DNA of 64,000 nucleotides, taken from Epilithonimonas vandammei (GTDB taxonomy: Bacteria > Bacteroidota > Bacteroidia > Flavobacteriales > Weeksellaceae). Position numbers and translations under genes: made by a program. This document shows positions 33,655 through 43,339 of the stretch, in pieces. The stretch spans positions 2,790,001 through 2,854,000 of the forward strand of contig NZ_CP034161.1 of NCBI RefSeq assembly GCF_003860525.1. Reading direction: 5' to 3'. The notes beneath the pieces are model-generated. The model did no database searches, had not been told where the DNA came from, and worked only from the letters and a program-made list of their open reading frames with translations. Each line of letters opens with the position of its first letter. Position 1 is the stretch's first letter.

Positions 33655-33678
33655 GATTTAATAATTATTAAGTTTAAC

Positions 33679-36252
33679 TTATTTTTTGATTATTACTTTC
33701 TCATTGAAAGTAACTCCCAAACCAGTTCCTTTCACAACGTAAACACCGTTTGGTAAAGAACTCACATTGATTGCAGCATTATCAGAAATATCTAATTTAT
33801 CTTCTAACACTAGTTTTCCAGAAGCATCATAAATCTTAACCAAAGTCTTCCCTAAAGTAGGAGATCCGCTCTTAATACGAATCTCGTTCTTAGCTGGATT
33901 TGGATAAACTATGAATTTATCTTTTTGTACATCCGCAACGGCAAGATTACATTCTGCAGGCACTGAAAAATCTTCAACCTGATCATTCATTGCTGTTCCC
34001 GTACCAATAATTGAACCAGCAGATGCATTAACTCCTAAACCTCTTTTTGCAAAGACATTCCAAATTAGACATTTATCCGCTCCTCCTGTTGTAGCTTGAT
34101 CTGCAGCAATAATTGCATCTCTTCCTTTTACAAATGTTGGGTTACAGCCTTGTAATTTAAGACCATCCATTACTAATTGAAGAACCCTTGCACTTCCTGA
34201 GTCTGGAGCAGCAACTACGTCTGATGCATAGCCATATTTTTCAACCATTTTCCAATGTAGATCCCAAAGCATTGTTGCCCATACAAATCCGACGGAGTGA
34301 ACATTGACATAAGTAGTACCACTAGACACATAAGTCATCCCATTTGTACTACCATAAGTGTAAGCATTAATAGTAGTATCTGGAGAGTATTGAGCCGGCC
34401 TGATTCCTTGCCCAGAAATTGTTTCGTTTACTGCAAAAGTACCGATTCCTCTAGGTACAGATGCATCATCACCTGGACGATTTGTCAACATCAAAGCAAA
34501 GAAATCTGACCATCCTTCGCCCATTTGCTCATTATCTGCACTTGTATTAAGACAAGATGATCCATTACCTGTATTTCTGTTTGAAATTCCGTGACCATAT
34601 TCGTGAGCTACAATACCATTATCCAAACTACCATCTATCCAAATGCTATTGTCTTTGATATTAGCATTCACTACCGTGTTTGCACTTAATTTGGATTTAA
34701 TCAATTCTCCTTCTGCATTTTCCGTAAGGACACCAGGAATTGTTACAGTTGTATCTGTACCGCCCATATTTCCAACAGCAGGAGAATCAGAAGCATTATA
34801 AACAATAACACCTAAAGCTCCTTTATCCTGAGCATTTTTGAATTTGACAGTAAAGTTACAATCTCCTCTTTCTATCAAAGCAATTTTACCTGTTAGGTTA
34901 GTATTACTTAAAGTTGTACAACCTTTTATTGGAGAAACAAGAACCACATCAGCAGTTACAGGGTTAGTTGCTATAGTTGGACCAAATCCTGAGTTCACCC
35001 CAACCACTGGAAGTCTGCCGACTAAATCTGATGGTGCATTATATGATAGATAATTTTGAGTTTTAGGCCCCCAAAGGTACATTTGCATTCTTGGAACACC
35101 TCCGTCTGAAGGCGTAGAGAAATTTGCATTATCCGTTCCTCCTCCATCACGCGCTTCTGCTCTTACAGCATCATTACCAAATCCGCCTTTCCCAAAGTTA
35201 TTGATTTGGAAGTTTCTCGCAGATTCTGTAAAGCCAAATTTGTAGAAAATATCGTGCATCTTGTTATTCATATAGAACAACTGAGTGATAGCAGCATTAG
35301 TATATTGTGCTGGTGGTGTATTTACATCCAAAGGAAAATCAAACACTCTGTTAGCACCTCCTTCTGCCACATCTCCGACTGTGTTTGTATTGGTAAAATC
35401 TGTATAAGCATAAGCATTATTACCTCTTGTGTACGTATAATGATTGGTACCGTCGGAATGCCAACCTTCTGGAGACGCATCTAAAAACCAAGGGTTAGAA
35501 ACCAAAGATCTCCCCCCGAATGTAGGAGCTTCAACAGGCAAGGCAAAAACTCTGTATGAAGCATTATCCGGTGCCAAAATTTTATTTGAAGACAATGATC
35601 TCGCCGCAGCTTCCTCTGCTTTTATATTTGCAATTCTTTCCGGACTTGTGTACGAATGGGTATCGAATTTACACGAAATCAAAAGGTTATTTTTCTCAAG
35701 AATTTCGCCAGTCGTAGCATTTACCAAAACATTCCAGTAATTACTGCTTTCAGCTTCTTCAAAGTTAACTTCGTAAGCTAGGATTAATTGATTTGCCTTT
35801 TGATAATAAACCGTATTAGTCAAAACACTATTTTCTTTTCCAGCTTCAAAAGTATATTTGTTGCTACTTTTCAAGTTCAAGTTTTTAAGAACAGAATCAA
35901 AAGCAGCTTTACTTGTAATCCCAGCTTTTTTGGAACTCACAGTAACTGACGAAACATCCGAAAAATTATCAGACAAATAAGACACACTATTATTCCTAAT
36001 CAAAGCTGAAGATACTGCATTAAAAATAGGGATCCCTTCATAAGTTTGCTGCACATTGACAACAGCTCCTTTCAAACTTTCTGACTTGTCAGAATTTATA
36101 ATTTTTATTCCACTTGCAGCTGTTTTGTCATATTTCTTATTTGAAAAAATATAATCTTTAACAACTGACTCATAATTCTGAGCTTGGATAAAAGAAAAGG
36201 CAAAAAAAGCGGCAATTGTAATTCCGCGGTTAAGAGAATTAATCTTCTTCAT
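33679..36252 (-). CDS. Secreted M36 (fungalysin) metallopeptidase with T9SS sorting domain
   Basis: 857 residues. A signal peptide (RGITIAAFFAFSFIQAQ) is followed by an FTP-like propeptide to about residue 200. The zinc protease domain carries HEYGH in NGIVAHEYGHGISNRNTG, with the third ligand region NEQMGEGWSDFFALM. A protease-associated (PA) insert is seen at IALIERGDCNFTVKFKNAQD. The last ~75 residues (FIVYPNPAKNEIRIKSG ... GVYVVKGTG ... EKVIIKK) are a type A T9SS C-terminal sorting domain, predicting export across the outer membrane by the gliding/secretion machinery. Extracellular protein degradation is the likely role. No close operon partner. Confidence 0.94.
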   Translation of the reverse strand: MKKINSLNRGITIAAFFAFSFIQAQNYESVVKDYIFSNKKYDKTAASGIKIINSDKSESLKGAVVNVQQTYEGIPIFNAVSSALIRNNSVSYLSDNFSDVSSVTVSSKKAGITSKAAFDSVLKNLNLKSSNKYTFEAGKENSVLTNTVYYQKANQLILAYEVNFEEAESSNYWNVLVNATTGEILEKNNLLISCKFDTHSYTSPERIANIKAEEAAARSLSSNKILAPDNASYRVFALPVEAPTFGGRSLVSNPWFLDASPEGWHSDGTNHYTYTRGNNAYAYTDFTNTNTVGDVAEGGANRVFDFPLDVNTPPAQYTNAAITQLFYMNNKMHDIFYKFGFTESARNFQINNFGKGGFGNDAVRAEARDGGGTDNANFSTPSDGGVPRMQMYLWGPKTQNYLSYNAPSDLVGRLPVVGVNSGFGPTIATNPVTADVVLVSPIKGCTTLSNTNLTGKIALIERGDCNFTVKFKNAQDKGALGVIVYNASDSPAVGNMGGTDTTVTIPGVLTENAEGELIKSKLSANTVVNANIKDNSIWIDGSLDNGIVAHEYGHGISNRNTGNGSSCLNTSADNEQMGEGWSDFFALMLTNRPGDDASVPRGIGTFAVNETISGQGIRPAQYSPDTTINAYTYGSTNGMTYVSSGTTYVNVHSVGFVWATMLWDLHWKMVEKYGYASDVVAAPDSGSARVLQLVMDGLKLQGCNPTFVKGRDAIIAADQATTGGADKCLIWNVFAKRGLGVNASAGSIIGTGTAMNDQVEDFSVPAECNLAVADVQKDKFIVYPNPAKNEIRIKSGSPTLGKTLVKIYDASGKLVLEDKLDISDNAAINVSSLPNGVYVVKGTGLGVTFNEKVIIKK

Positions 36253-36404
36253 ATATTTATTATTGATAAAGTCGCTAATTTAGTTATTTAATAAATATTA
36301 AGCCGAAAACTTATTAAAAATTTATAAAAAATACAACAAATACAATTTTTACACACATAACAAATAAGACTTTTTTTTCAAAACGGACAAACAAAAATGA
36401 ATTC

Positions 36405-36412
36405 TTATCTTT
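36405..36412 (+). promoter_or_regulatory. -7 box 5 nt upstream of dusB ATG (leaderless candidate)
   Basis: TATCTTTG, then CAGAA with ATG at 36418. The box overlaps the upstream in-frame ATG at 36397, ruling that start out. Confidence 0.6.
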
Positions 36413-36417
36413 GCAGA

Positions 36418-37407
36418 ATGGTAAAAATTGGCAACATAGAACTTCCTGACTTTCCGCTTTTGCTGGCGCCCATGGAAGATGTAAGTGACCCACCGTTCAG
36501 AAAATTGTGTAAAATGCACGGCGCAGATTTGATGTATTCCGAGTTTATTTCTTCGGAAGGATTGATTCGTGATGCGATAAAGAGTCGTAAAAAGCTCGAT
36601 ATTTTCGATTATGAAAGACCTGTGGGAATCCAGATTTTTGGTGGTGATGAAGAAGCAATGGCAATGTCAGCCAGAATTGTGGAGACTGTAGAACCAGATT
36701 TGGTGGATATTAATTTCGGTTGTCCAGTAAAAAAAGTCGTTTGCAAAGGCGCCGGAGCTGGCGTTTTGAAAGATATCGATTTGATGGTGAGATTAACGAA
36801 AGCTGTTGTCAGTTCTACACATTTGCCAGTTACTGTAAAAACGCGATTAGGCTGGGATAATGATTCAATCAATATTGATGAAGTGGCCGAAAGACTACAG
36901 GATGTCGGAATCAAAGCCTTAACCATCCACGCCAGAACACGTGCTCAAATGTACAAAGGCGAAGCAGATTGGGAACATATCTCAAGAATCAAAAACAATC
37001 CGAATATTGAGATTCCGATCTTTGGGAACGGCGATGTTGATTCTCCTGAAAAAGCTTTGGAATATAAAAACAAATATAACTGTGATGGAATAATGATTGG
37101 TCGTGGTGCTATTGGTTATCCATGGATTTTCAACGAAATCAAACATTTTTTTGAGACTGGAGAAATTCTTCCTGAGCCAACTATTGCAGAAAGATTGGAA
37201 GCTGTGAAAAACCACGCACTTTGGTCTGTGGAATGGAAAGGCGAACGTCCCGGAATTGTGGAAATGAGACAACATTACAGCAATTATTTCCGTGGTATTC
37301 CGCATTTTAAAGAATTCAAGACTAAGTTTCTTCAGGCTTTGACGCTTGAACAAATTGATGAAGTTATTGAAGAGACGAAGCATTTTTATCAGGAAAATGT
37401 GATTTAA
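36418..37407 (+). CDS. dusB: tRNA-dihydrouridine synthase
   Basis: FMN enzyme reducing uridines in tRNA D-loops with NADPH. 329 residues from the ATG at 36418; the in-frame ATG 21 nt earlier would precede the promoter. The TIM barrel has PLLLAPMEDVSDPPFRKLC at the N-terminus, the active Cys in DINFGCPVKKVVCKGAGAG, VTVKTRLGWD, IHARTRAQMYKG, GNGDVDSPEKAL and GIMIGRGAIGYPWIF for FMN phosphate. The C-terminal helical tRNA-binding part is present. The DusB subgroup is inferred from overall likeness. Confidence 0.95.
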   Translation: MVKIGNIELPDFPLLLAPMEDVSDPPFRKLCKMHGADLMYSEFISSEGLIRDAIKSRKKLDIFDYERPVGIQIFGGDEEAMAMSARIVETVEPDLVDINFGCPVKKVVCKGAGAGVLKDIDLMVRLTKAVVSSTHLPVTVKTRLGWDNDSINIDEVAERLQDVGIKALTIHARTRAQMYKGEADWEHISRIKNNPNIEIPIFGNGDVDSPEKALEYKNKYNCDGIMIGRGAIGYPWIFNEIKHFFETGEILPEPTIAERLEAVKNHALWSVEWKGERPGIVEMRQHYSNYFRGIPHFKEFKTKFLQALTLEQIDEVIEETKHFYQENVI

Positions 37408-37430
37408 ATAATCTTTCACAACAAGTAACA

Positions 37431-37470
37431 AACCCTTTCTGAGTATTGAACTTTGAAAGGGTTTTTATTT
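37431..37470 (+). terminator. Terminator after dusB
   Basis: AACCCTTTC / GAAAGGGTT arms around a 15-nt loop are followed by TTTATTTTTTT. Confidence 0.75.
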
Positions 37471-37510
37471 TTTTATCAAAGAACAAACGTTGATGCACCA
37501 ACAAAATCCA

Positions 37511-37618
37511 TAGCCACGATAGTAGTGGAAATCCTTTTTTGCGTTAGCTTCACAATCTTCTTATTAACAAATCGTGATGCAAAAAAGATTGCAACGGATA
37601 GCGGGATTAAGCTCCTAA
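37511..37618. repeat. Dispersed repeat family C, copy 2
   Basis: The left end is TAGCCACGATAGTAGTGGAA, leading to ATCCTTTTTTGCG. The right end contains GCAAAAAAGATTGCAACGG and AGCGGGATTAAGCTCCTAA. Lies between dusB and the M1 peptidase. Confidence 0.65.
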
Positions 37619-37644
37619 GAATGATTTTGTATAATACTTTTATT

Positions 37645-37652
37645 TAATTTTG
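37645..37652 (+). promoter_or_regulatory. -7 box for the M1 peptidase gene
   Basis: TAATTTTG lies 47 nt before the ATG at 37700. A TTG at 37627-37629 is spaced a little too close to be a good -33 element. Confidence 0.4.
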
Positions 37653-37699
37653 TAACGTTTAGTTTCCAATATGAAACTAATTCTAAAGAAAAAATTAAA

Positions 37700-39331
37700 A
37701 TGAAAAAAGCCTTACTTTTTGCGATATTAATCTCCGGTGTTTCTCAAGCGCAGATGTTCGAAGACCCAAAACCCACCAAAGTTGATACATTAAAAGGTTC
37801 TAATACAGAATTCAGGAACTTTTGGGATGTGAAGAAATATGACATTGTTCTGGAGCCGAACTTTGAAGCGAAAAGTATAAAAGGAAGTAATAAAATCAGT
37901 TTAACGATTGAGAAAGATATTTTGAATCCTGTTTTTCAAATCGACCTTCAAAGTCCGATGAAAGCTGACAAAATCACAGCGAGTTTTCCTATCGCTGATA
38001 AAAAAACAGACGGCGATTTTATTTTTATTTCTACCAAAAAGAAATTCAAAAAAGGAGAAAAATATACGATTGATATTGATTATTCCGGAAATCCTGTGAT
38101 TGCAAAACACGCCCCTTGGGATGGTGGATGGATGTTTACCAAAGACAAAAACGGAAATCCGTGGATGACTGCGGCTGACGAAGGAATTGGCGCGAGCATT
38201 TGGCTTCCTGTAAAAGATATTTGGAGTGATGAGCCAGATAACGGAATTACTTTCAAAATCATCACGCCAAAAGATCTGGTGGGTGTAGGCAACGGAAAAT
38301 TAATCAAAGAAGAAAATCTGGGCGATAAAAAATCCTGGCTTTGGGAAGTGAAAAGTCCGATTAACGATTATTCCATCATTCCATCCATTGGGAAATATGT
38401 GAATTTCAAAGATACTTTTGACGGCGAAAAAGGAAAATTGGATTTGGACTATTGGGTTTTGGATTATAACCTTGATAAAGCTAAAAAGCAATTTGAGCAA
38501 GTAAAACCAATGATGAAAGCCTTTGAATATTGGTTTGGACCATACCCTTTTTATGAGGATTCTTATAAATTGGTGGAATCACCACATCTTGGGATGGAAC
38601 ACCAAAGCAATGTTGCTTACGGAAACAAATATCAAAATGGCTATCTCGGAAGAGACCTTTCCGGAACAGGAATTGGTCTGAAGTGGGACTACATCATCAT
38701 CCACGAAACGGGACACGAATGGTTTGCGAACAACATCACAGCAAAAGACCAGGCAGATATGTGGATTCACGAGAGTTTCACCACTTATTCCGAAACCTTG
38801 TTTGTGGACTATGTTTTTGGGAAAGCCGATGGTAACAAATATCTGCAAGGTTTAAGAGGCAATATCCAAAACGATAAACCAATCATCGGAACATACGGAA
38901 TCCGAAATGAAGGCAGCGGCGATATGTATCCAAAAGGTGCGAATATGATTCATACGATTCGTCAGGTGATTAATAATGATGAGAAATTTCGTCAGATTCT
39001 GAGAGGTTTGAATAAGGATTTTTATCATCAGACTGTAACCGCATCACAAATTCAGAATTATTTTTCTGAAAAATCAGGCATTGATTTGAAATCAATTTTC
39101 GACCAATATCTTACGACCATCAAAATCCCAACTTTGGAATATAAACAGAATGGAAATCAACTAACTTACAAGTGGACAAATGTAGTTCCGAATCTGAAAC
39201 TTCCAATCAGACTGGCTGATGGACAGGAATTGAAGCCAACGGAAGAGTGGCAAACAGCAACACTTAAATCTTCTGATGAGTTGAAAGTAGACGCTAATTA
39301 TTATATTTTTACGAAGAAAATCAACCCATAA
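37700..39331 (+). CDS. M1-family zinc aminopeptidase, exported
   Basis: 543 residues. A short signal peptide (KKALLFAILISGVSQAQ) sends it to the periplasm or beyond. The N-terminal beta-sandwich of the M1 family is followed by the substrate motif region (GMEHQSNVAYGN in place of GxMEN) and the zinc site HETGHEWFANNITAKDQAD with the third ligand Glu in MWIHESFTTYSE. The GMEHQ form of the N-terminal-anchor motif is common in Bacteroidota M1 members. It lacks the large C-terminal helical domain of PepN-type enzymes, hence its small size. Likely a role in peptide nutrition. Confidence 0.93.
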   Translation: MKKALLFAILISGVSQAQMFEDPKPTKVDTLKGSNTEFRNFWDVKKYDIVLEPNFEAKSIKGSNKISLTIEKDILNPVFQIDLQSPMKADKITASFPIADKKTDGDFIFISTKKKFKKGEKYTIDIDYSGNPVIAKHAPWDGGWMFTKDKNGNPWMTAADEGIGASIWLPVKDIWSDEPDNGITFKIITPKDLVGVGNGKLIKEENLGDKKSWLWEVKSPINDYSIIPSIGKYVNFKDTFDGEKGKLDLDYWVLDYNLDKAKKQFEQVKPMMKAFEYWFGPYPFYEDSYKLVESPHLGMEHQSNVAYGNKYQNGYLGRDLSGTGIGLKWDYIIIHETGHEWFANNITAKDQADMWIHESFTTYSETLFVDYVFGKADGNKYLQGLRGNIQNDKPIIGTYGIRNEGSGDMYPKGANMIHTIRQVINNDEKFRQILRGLNKDFYHQTVTASQIQNYFSEKSGIDLKSIFDQYLTTIKIPTLEYKQNGNQLTYKWTNVVPNLKLPIRLADGQELKPTEEWQTATLKSSDELKVDANYYIFTKKINP

Positions 39332-39338
39332 AAACCAG

Positions 39339-39364
39339 AAACCTCCGAAAATTCCGGAGGTTTT
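39339..39364. terminator. Bidirectional terminator between the M1 peptidase and guaA
   Basis: AACCTCCG / CGGAGGTT stem with A residues on the left and T residues on the right, between convergent genes. Confidence 0.8.
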
Positions 39365-39397
39365 ATGATTTATAGATTATAATTTATCAATTATAAA

Positions 39398-40927
39398 TTA
39401 CTCCCACTCAATCGTTGCAGGCGGTTTTGAACTGATATCATAAGCCACTCTGTTGATTCCTCTCACTTCATTGATAATTCTGCTGGAAACTGTATCCAAA
39501 AACTCGTAAGGTAATCTACTCCAAGTTGCGGTCATAAAATCAATCGTATTAGCTGAACGAACAACGGCTGTGTATTCATAAGTTCTTTCGTCTCCCATTA
39601 CACCTACAGATTTTACAGGAAGAAGAACTACGAATGCTTGAGATACTTTCTCATACAAATCGTTTTTATACAATTCCTCGATGAAGATATCGTCAGCTTC
39701 CTGAAGGATTCTTACTTTTTCTGCATCTACTTCGCCCAAAACTCGGATTCCTAATCCAGGTCCAGGAAACGGATGTCTGTAAACCAATTCGTGCGGAATT
39801 CCCAATTCCTCGCCTACTTTTCTCACTTCATCTTTGAACAATTCCCTCAAAGGTTCCAATAATTCGAATTCCATTTCTTCGGGAAGCCCGCCTACATTGT
39901 GATGGGATTTGATAACTGCTGAAGGGCCTTTCACAGATTGAGATTCGATAACATCTGGATAGATTGTTCCTTGAGCCAAGAATTTTGCTCCTTCGATTTG
40001 TTTTGATTCTTCATCGAAAACATAAACAAACTCATTACCTATGATTTTACGTTTTTCTTCAGGGTCACCGATTCCGGCTAATTTTGAAAGAAATCTTTCG
40101 GAAGCATCTACCATTTTGATATTCATATCGAAGTGCTTTCCGTAATTTTCCATAACTTTTTTGCCTTCGTCTTTTCTCAAAAGTCCGGTATCTACAAAAA
40201 TACAATTCAGTTGGTCACCGATTGCTTTGTGAATCAAAACTGCCGCTACTGAAGAATCTACGCCACCGGAAAGTCCAAGAATCACTTTTTGAGTTCCCAC
40301 TTTTTCTTTGATTTCTGCAACAGTTTTCTCGATATAGTTTGTCAATTTCCAGTTTTTGTCAGCTTTACAGATTCCGAATACGAAGTTCTCCAACATTTTT
40401 CCGCCTTCTTCCGTGTGAGAGACTTCGGGATGAAACTGTACGCAGTAGATTTTTTTATCGGGATTAGAAATGGAAGCAATCACTCCGGATTTTGCATTGA
40501 GTTCAAAACCTTCCGGCAATTCTGCAACCTCATCAAAATGGCTCATCCAAACAATTGAATTTTGGTAAACTCCTTTCAACAATTCGTTTTCTTTAACGAT
40601 TTCCAAATGTGCTTTTCCATATTCGCCTTTTTCACCTTTTGCGACTTTTCCGCCCAAAAGATGTGCAGTCAATTGCATTCCGTAGCAGATTCCTAAAACC
40701 GGAATTCCTTGTTCATATAGTTCTTTTTCTACGAGATGTGCATTTTCTGCGTTTACAGAACTTGGACCTCCTGAAAGGATAATTCCTTTTGGTTTTTTTT
40801 CAAGAATTTCTGATAATGGCGTGTTGAATGGTACTATTTCCGAATAGACTTCCATTTCACGGATTCTTCTTCCAATGAGTTGGTTGTACTGTGAACCGAA
40901 GTCTAAAATGATAATTCCGTTTTGCAT
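39398..40927 (-). CDS. guaA: GMP synthase (glutamine-hydrolysing)
   Basis: Converts XMP to GMP. 509 residues. The N-terminal class I glutaminase has the nucleophile in PVLGICYGMQLTAHLLGG and the His/Glu pair in VQFHPEVSHTEEG. The ATP-pyrophosphatase P-loop is VILGLSGGVDSSVAAVL. The C-terminal dimerisation domain has the XMP-binding RHPFPGPGLGIRVLGEV and ends with the canonical KPPATIEWE. Full length. Convergent with the M1 peptidase; upstream is repeat C copy 3. Confidence 0.98.
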   Translation of the reverse strand: MQNGIIILDFGSQYNQLIGRRIREMEVYSEIVPFNTPLSEILEKKPKGIILSGGPSSVNAENAHLVEKELYEQGIPVLGICYGMQLTAHLLGGKVAKGEKGEYGKAHLEIVKENELLKGVYQNSIVWMSHFDEVAELPEGFELNAKSGVIASISNPDKKIYCVQFHPEVSHTEEGGKMLENFVFGICKADKNWKLTNYIEKTVAEIKEKVGTQKVILGLSGGVDSSVAAVLIHKAIGDQLNCIFVDTGLLRKDEGKKVMENYGKHFDMNIKMVDASERFLSKLAGIGDPEEKRKIIGNEFVYVFDEESKQIEGAKFLAQGTIYPDVIESQSVKGPSAVIKSHHNVGGLPEEMEFELLEPLRELFKDEVRKVGEELGIPHELVYRHPFPGPGLGIRVLGEVDAEKVRILQEADDIFIEELYKNDLYEKVSQAFVVLLPVKSVGVMGDERTYEYTAVVRSANTIDFMTATWSRLPYEFLDTVSSRIINEVRGINRVAYDISSKPPATIEWE

Positions 40928-40985
40928 TTTTTTATAAATGATAATTGATGATTGATAAATGATATTAATTCTACGAATTGCAAAC

Positions 40986-41106
40986 TAGCCCCGATTGCAA
41001 CGGCATCCTTTTTTGTTATTGCGATTGCTGAATGGTTCTACAGATTGCTTCACTTCGTTCGCAATGACAAAAAAGATATAGTGGAAAGCGGGATTAAGCT
41101 TCTTAA
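40986..41106. repeat. Dispersed repeat family C, copy 3
   Basis: TAGCCCCGATTGCAACGGC and ATCCTTTTTTG at the left, and GAAAGCGGGATTAAGCTTC at the right. The interior has ATTGCGATTGCTG and CTTCGTTCGCAATGAC, themselves an imperfect inverted repeat. Confidence 0.7.
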
Positions 41107-41138
41107 AAAAAAAGAGACATTGGTTGCCCAACATCTCT
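41105..41138 (-). terminator. Terminator after purD
   Basis: AGAGA-GTTGG / CCAAT-TCTCT type stem immediately after the purD stop, followed on the minus strand by at least eight T residues. Confidence 0.7.
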
Positions 41139-41145
41139 CGTTATT

Positions 41146-42384
41146 TTAAAATTTCGCAATATCGTCTCGGAAAAATCCGTAGTCAAAGTCCACAATATTA
41201 GCGTCTTCGTAAACTTTCTTGCGAGCTTCTTCGAATGTGTCTCCAAGTGCTACAAGATTCAGAACTCGACCGCCTGTGGAAACTACTTTTCCTCCTCGGT
41301 AATCTGCACCTGCATAAAGCAATGTGCTGTTCTTAACTTTTTCTGCTCCTGTTATCTCGTAGCCAGTCTCGTGATTCTGAGGATAACCTCCAGAACAAAC
41401 CACCAAACAAACTGCTTTTTGATTTTTGAATTTCAGTTCCAATTCTTTTCCTTGAAGACAATCCTCGATAACATCTACCAAATTGTTCTCCAAAAGAGGT
41501 AAAAGAACCTGAGTTTCTGGGTCGCCTAATCTCATATTGTATTCAAGAAGGTAAGTCCCATTTTTGGTCACCATTAATCCGAAGAAAATAAACCCTTTGA
41601 AACTAAGACCTTCTGTTTTAAGACCTTGAACTGTTGGATTCATTATATTCTGAAGAAAATCTTGGAAATGCTCGTCTTTGAATTCTGGACTTGGCGCCGC
41701 AGAACCCATTCCGCCTGTGTTTGGACCTTTGTCTCCGTTTCCTACTTTTTTATAATCTTTTGCAGGAACGAAAGGGAAAATCTTATCTCCGTTGGAAACT
41801 CCAATAATTGAAGCTTCGAAACCTTGTAAAAATTCTTCTATTATCACCTGAATCCCAGCATCGCCGAAAATTCTTTTAATCATAAAATCGTGAATCGTTC
41901 CTTCTGCTTCTTCCAAATCTTCTGCAATCACAACACCTTTTCCACCAGCCAGACCGCTTGCTTTGATAACAATTGGGAATGTTTGGTTTTGAAGATATTC
42001 TTTAGCATCTGCGTAAGAATCAAAGGTTACAGACTCCGCTGTTTTGATTCCGTAAGTTTTCATAAACTTCTTAGAAAATGCTTTACTTCCTTCTAATGAA
42101 GCCGCTTTTTTTGCAGGACCAAAAACCTTGAGGTCAACTTTTTTGAACTCATCTACGATTCCTTCTACAAGAGGTTTTTCTGGACCAACAATCGTCAAAT
42201 CTACTTTGTTCTTGATTGCAAAATCTCTAAGTACGATGATATCCGTCTCGTTGATATTTTCTCCTAGTTTTTCGGTAGTGGCGTTGCCAGGAGCAAAAAA
42301 CATTTTTGTAATTCTGCTGTCTTCACTTAGCTTAAGCGCCAGAGCCGAAGCACGCCCACCATTTCCTACAATAAGTAATCTCAT
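41146..42384 (-). CDS. purD: Phosphoribosylamine--glycine ligase
   Basis: Second step of purine synthesis. 412 residues, ATP-grasp enzyme. The N-domain opens with MRLLIVGNGGRASALALKL and VGPEKPLVEGIVDEF. The ATP-grasp core has FPIVIKASGLAGGKGVVIAE, DYKKVGNGDKGPNTGGMGS and LEYNMRLGDPETQVLLPLL. The GGRA where E. coli has GGRE is a small deviation at the phosphate loop. It lies upstream of guaA in the same direction, but a repeat and a terminator between them suggest separate transcripts. Confidence 0.97.
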   Translation of the reverse strand: MRLLIVGNGGRASALALKLSEDSRITKMFFAPGNATTEKLGENINETDIIVLRDFAIKNKVDLTIVGPEKPLVEGIVDEFKKVDLKVFGPAKKAASLEGSKAFSKKFMKTYGIKTAESVTFDSYADAKEYLQNQTFPIVIKASGLAGGKGVVIAEDLEEAEGTIHDFMIKRIFGDAGIQVIIEEFLQGFEASIIGVSNGDKIFPFVPAKDYKKVGNGDKGPNTGGMGSAAPSPEFKDEHFQDFLQNIMNPTVQGLKTEGLSFKGFIFFGLMVTKNGTYLLEYNMRLGDPETQVLLPLLENNLVDVIEDCLQGKELELKFKNQKAVCLVVCSGGYPQNHETGYEITGAEKVKNSTLLYAGADYRGGKVVSTGGRVLNLVALGDTFEEARKKVYEDANIVDFDYGFFRDDIAKF

Positions 42385-42413
42385 TATGTTTTCAGTTTAA
42401 CTTTTTAAAATGC

Positions 42414-42421
42414 CAAATTTA
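42414..42421 (-). promoter_or_regulatory. -7 box for purD
   Basis: The minus strand reads TAAATTTG, 29 nt before the purD ATG. Confidence 0.4.
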
Positions 42422-42488
42422 AGATTTTTTGAGGACAAATGTTATACTGCTAGAATGGTATTTTTCTTAAAAATTTATTAAAAAGTTT

Positions 42489-43205
42489 TTATTTTGGCAA
42501 TTCCATTGGGACTTCCATCAATAATATTTCTGAATTTTCTTCTGCTTCCAAAACAAAACTTTCTGCATCCCAAATCCCGAAACCGTCTCTGTCATTAAGG
42601 ATTTGGTCGCCAATTTTTGCTTTTCCTTTGATGACAAAAACATAGACTCCGTTTCCTTCTTTTTTGATTTTATATTCCTTAGAGAAACCTTTATCAAATC
42701 TTGCTAAATTGAACCAAGCATCCTGATGAATCCAAACGCCTGCATCATCTTGATTTGGCGAAAGAATCTGCTGAAAATCATTTTTGACTGAGTTTTCCTC
42801 AATGTTGATTTGGTCATATCTTGGCGTCACATCTGTTTTGTTTGGGATAATCCAGATTTGCAAGAATTTCACAGGTTGTTGCGTTGCATTTTCTTCGCTG
42901 TGCATTATTCCGGTTCCGGCTGACATTACTTGAATATCTCCTCTTTTGATAATTCCGGAATTGCCCATATTATCGCCGTGACGCAAATCACCTTCCAAAG
43001 GAATTGAAATAATTTCCATATCGCGGTGTGGATGTCTCCCGAATCCCATTCCGCCTTCTACGTAATCGTCATTCAAAACTCTCAAAACTCCGAAATGATT
43101 TCTTTCCGAATTGTGATAATTGGCAAAGCTAAAACTATGATGACTTTTCAGCCAACCGTGGTTAGCGTAACCTCTGCTTTCTGCGCTGTGATATACTGTT
43201 TTCAT
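42489..43205 (-). CDS. Pirin-family bicupin protein
   Basis: 238 residues. Two cupin folds: the N-terminal one has the metal-binding GFGRHPHRDMEIISIPLEGDL with RHGDNMGNSG and a later HSEENA; the C-terminal cupin (FNLARFDKGFSKEYKIKK to VFVIKGKAKIGDQIL) has lost the His motif, as is usual. The opening RGYANHGWLKSHHSFSFANY is the pirin signature. Related E. coli YhhW and human pirin show quercetin dioxygenase activity; the physiological substrate is unknown here. Probably monocistronic. Confidence 0.92.
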   Translation of the reverse strand: MKTVYHSAESRGYANHGWLKSHHSFSFANYHNSERNHFGVLRVLNDDYVEGGMGFGRHPHRDMEIISIPLEGDLRHGDNMGNSGIIKRGDIQVMSAGTGIMHSEENATQQPVKFLQIWIIPNKTDVTPRYDQINIEENSVKNDFQQILSPNQDDAGVWIHQDAWFNLARFDKGFSKEYKIKKEGNGVYVFVIKGKAKIGDQILNDRDGFGIWDAESFVLEAEENSEILLMEVPMELPK

Positions 43206-43290
43206 TTTAAATTGATTTTAATTGTAAGGCTTTTTGTGGATACAAATTTCCTGCTTTGAAAACATCTACACATTGATGTACGATAAGAAC

Positions 43291-43318
43291 GAAAAAACTC
43301 CGACGATTATCGGAGTTT
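43291..43318 (-). terminator. Terminator after ilvA
   Basis: AAACTCCG / CGGAGTTT stem with an 8-nt loop, 22 bp past the ilvA stop, with a T run on the minus strand. It marks the end of the ilv block. Confidence 0.8.
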
Positions 43319-43339
43319 ATTTTTTAAACGATTTATTAA

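Noticed and set aside
36397-36417. Longer dusB from the ATG at 36397
   Set aside because: The extra codons overlap the -7 box; the ATG at 36418 starts the conserved MVKIGNIELPDFP sequence.
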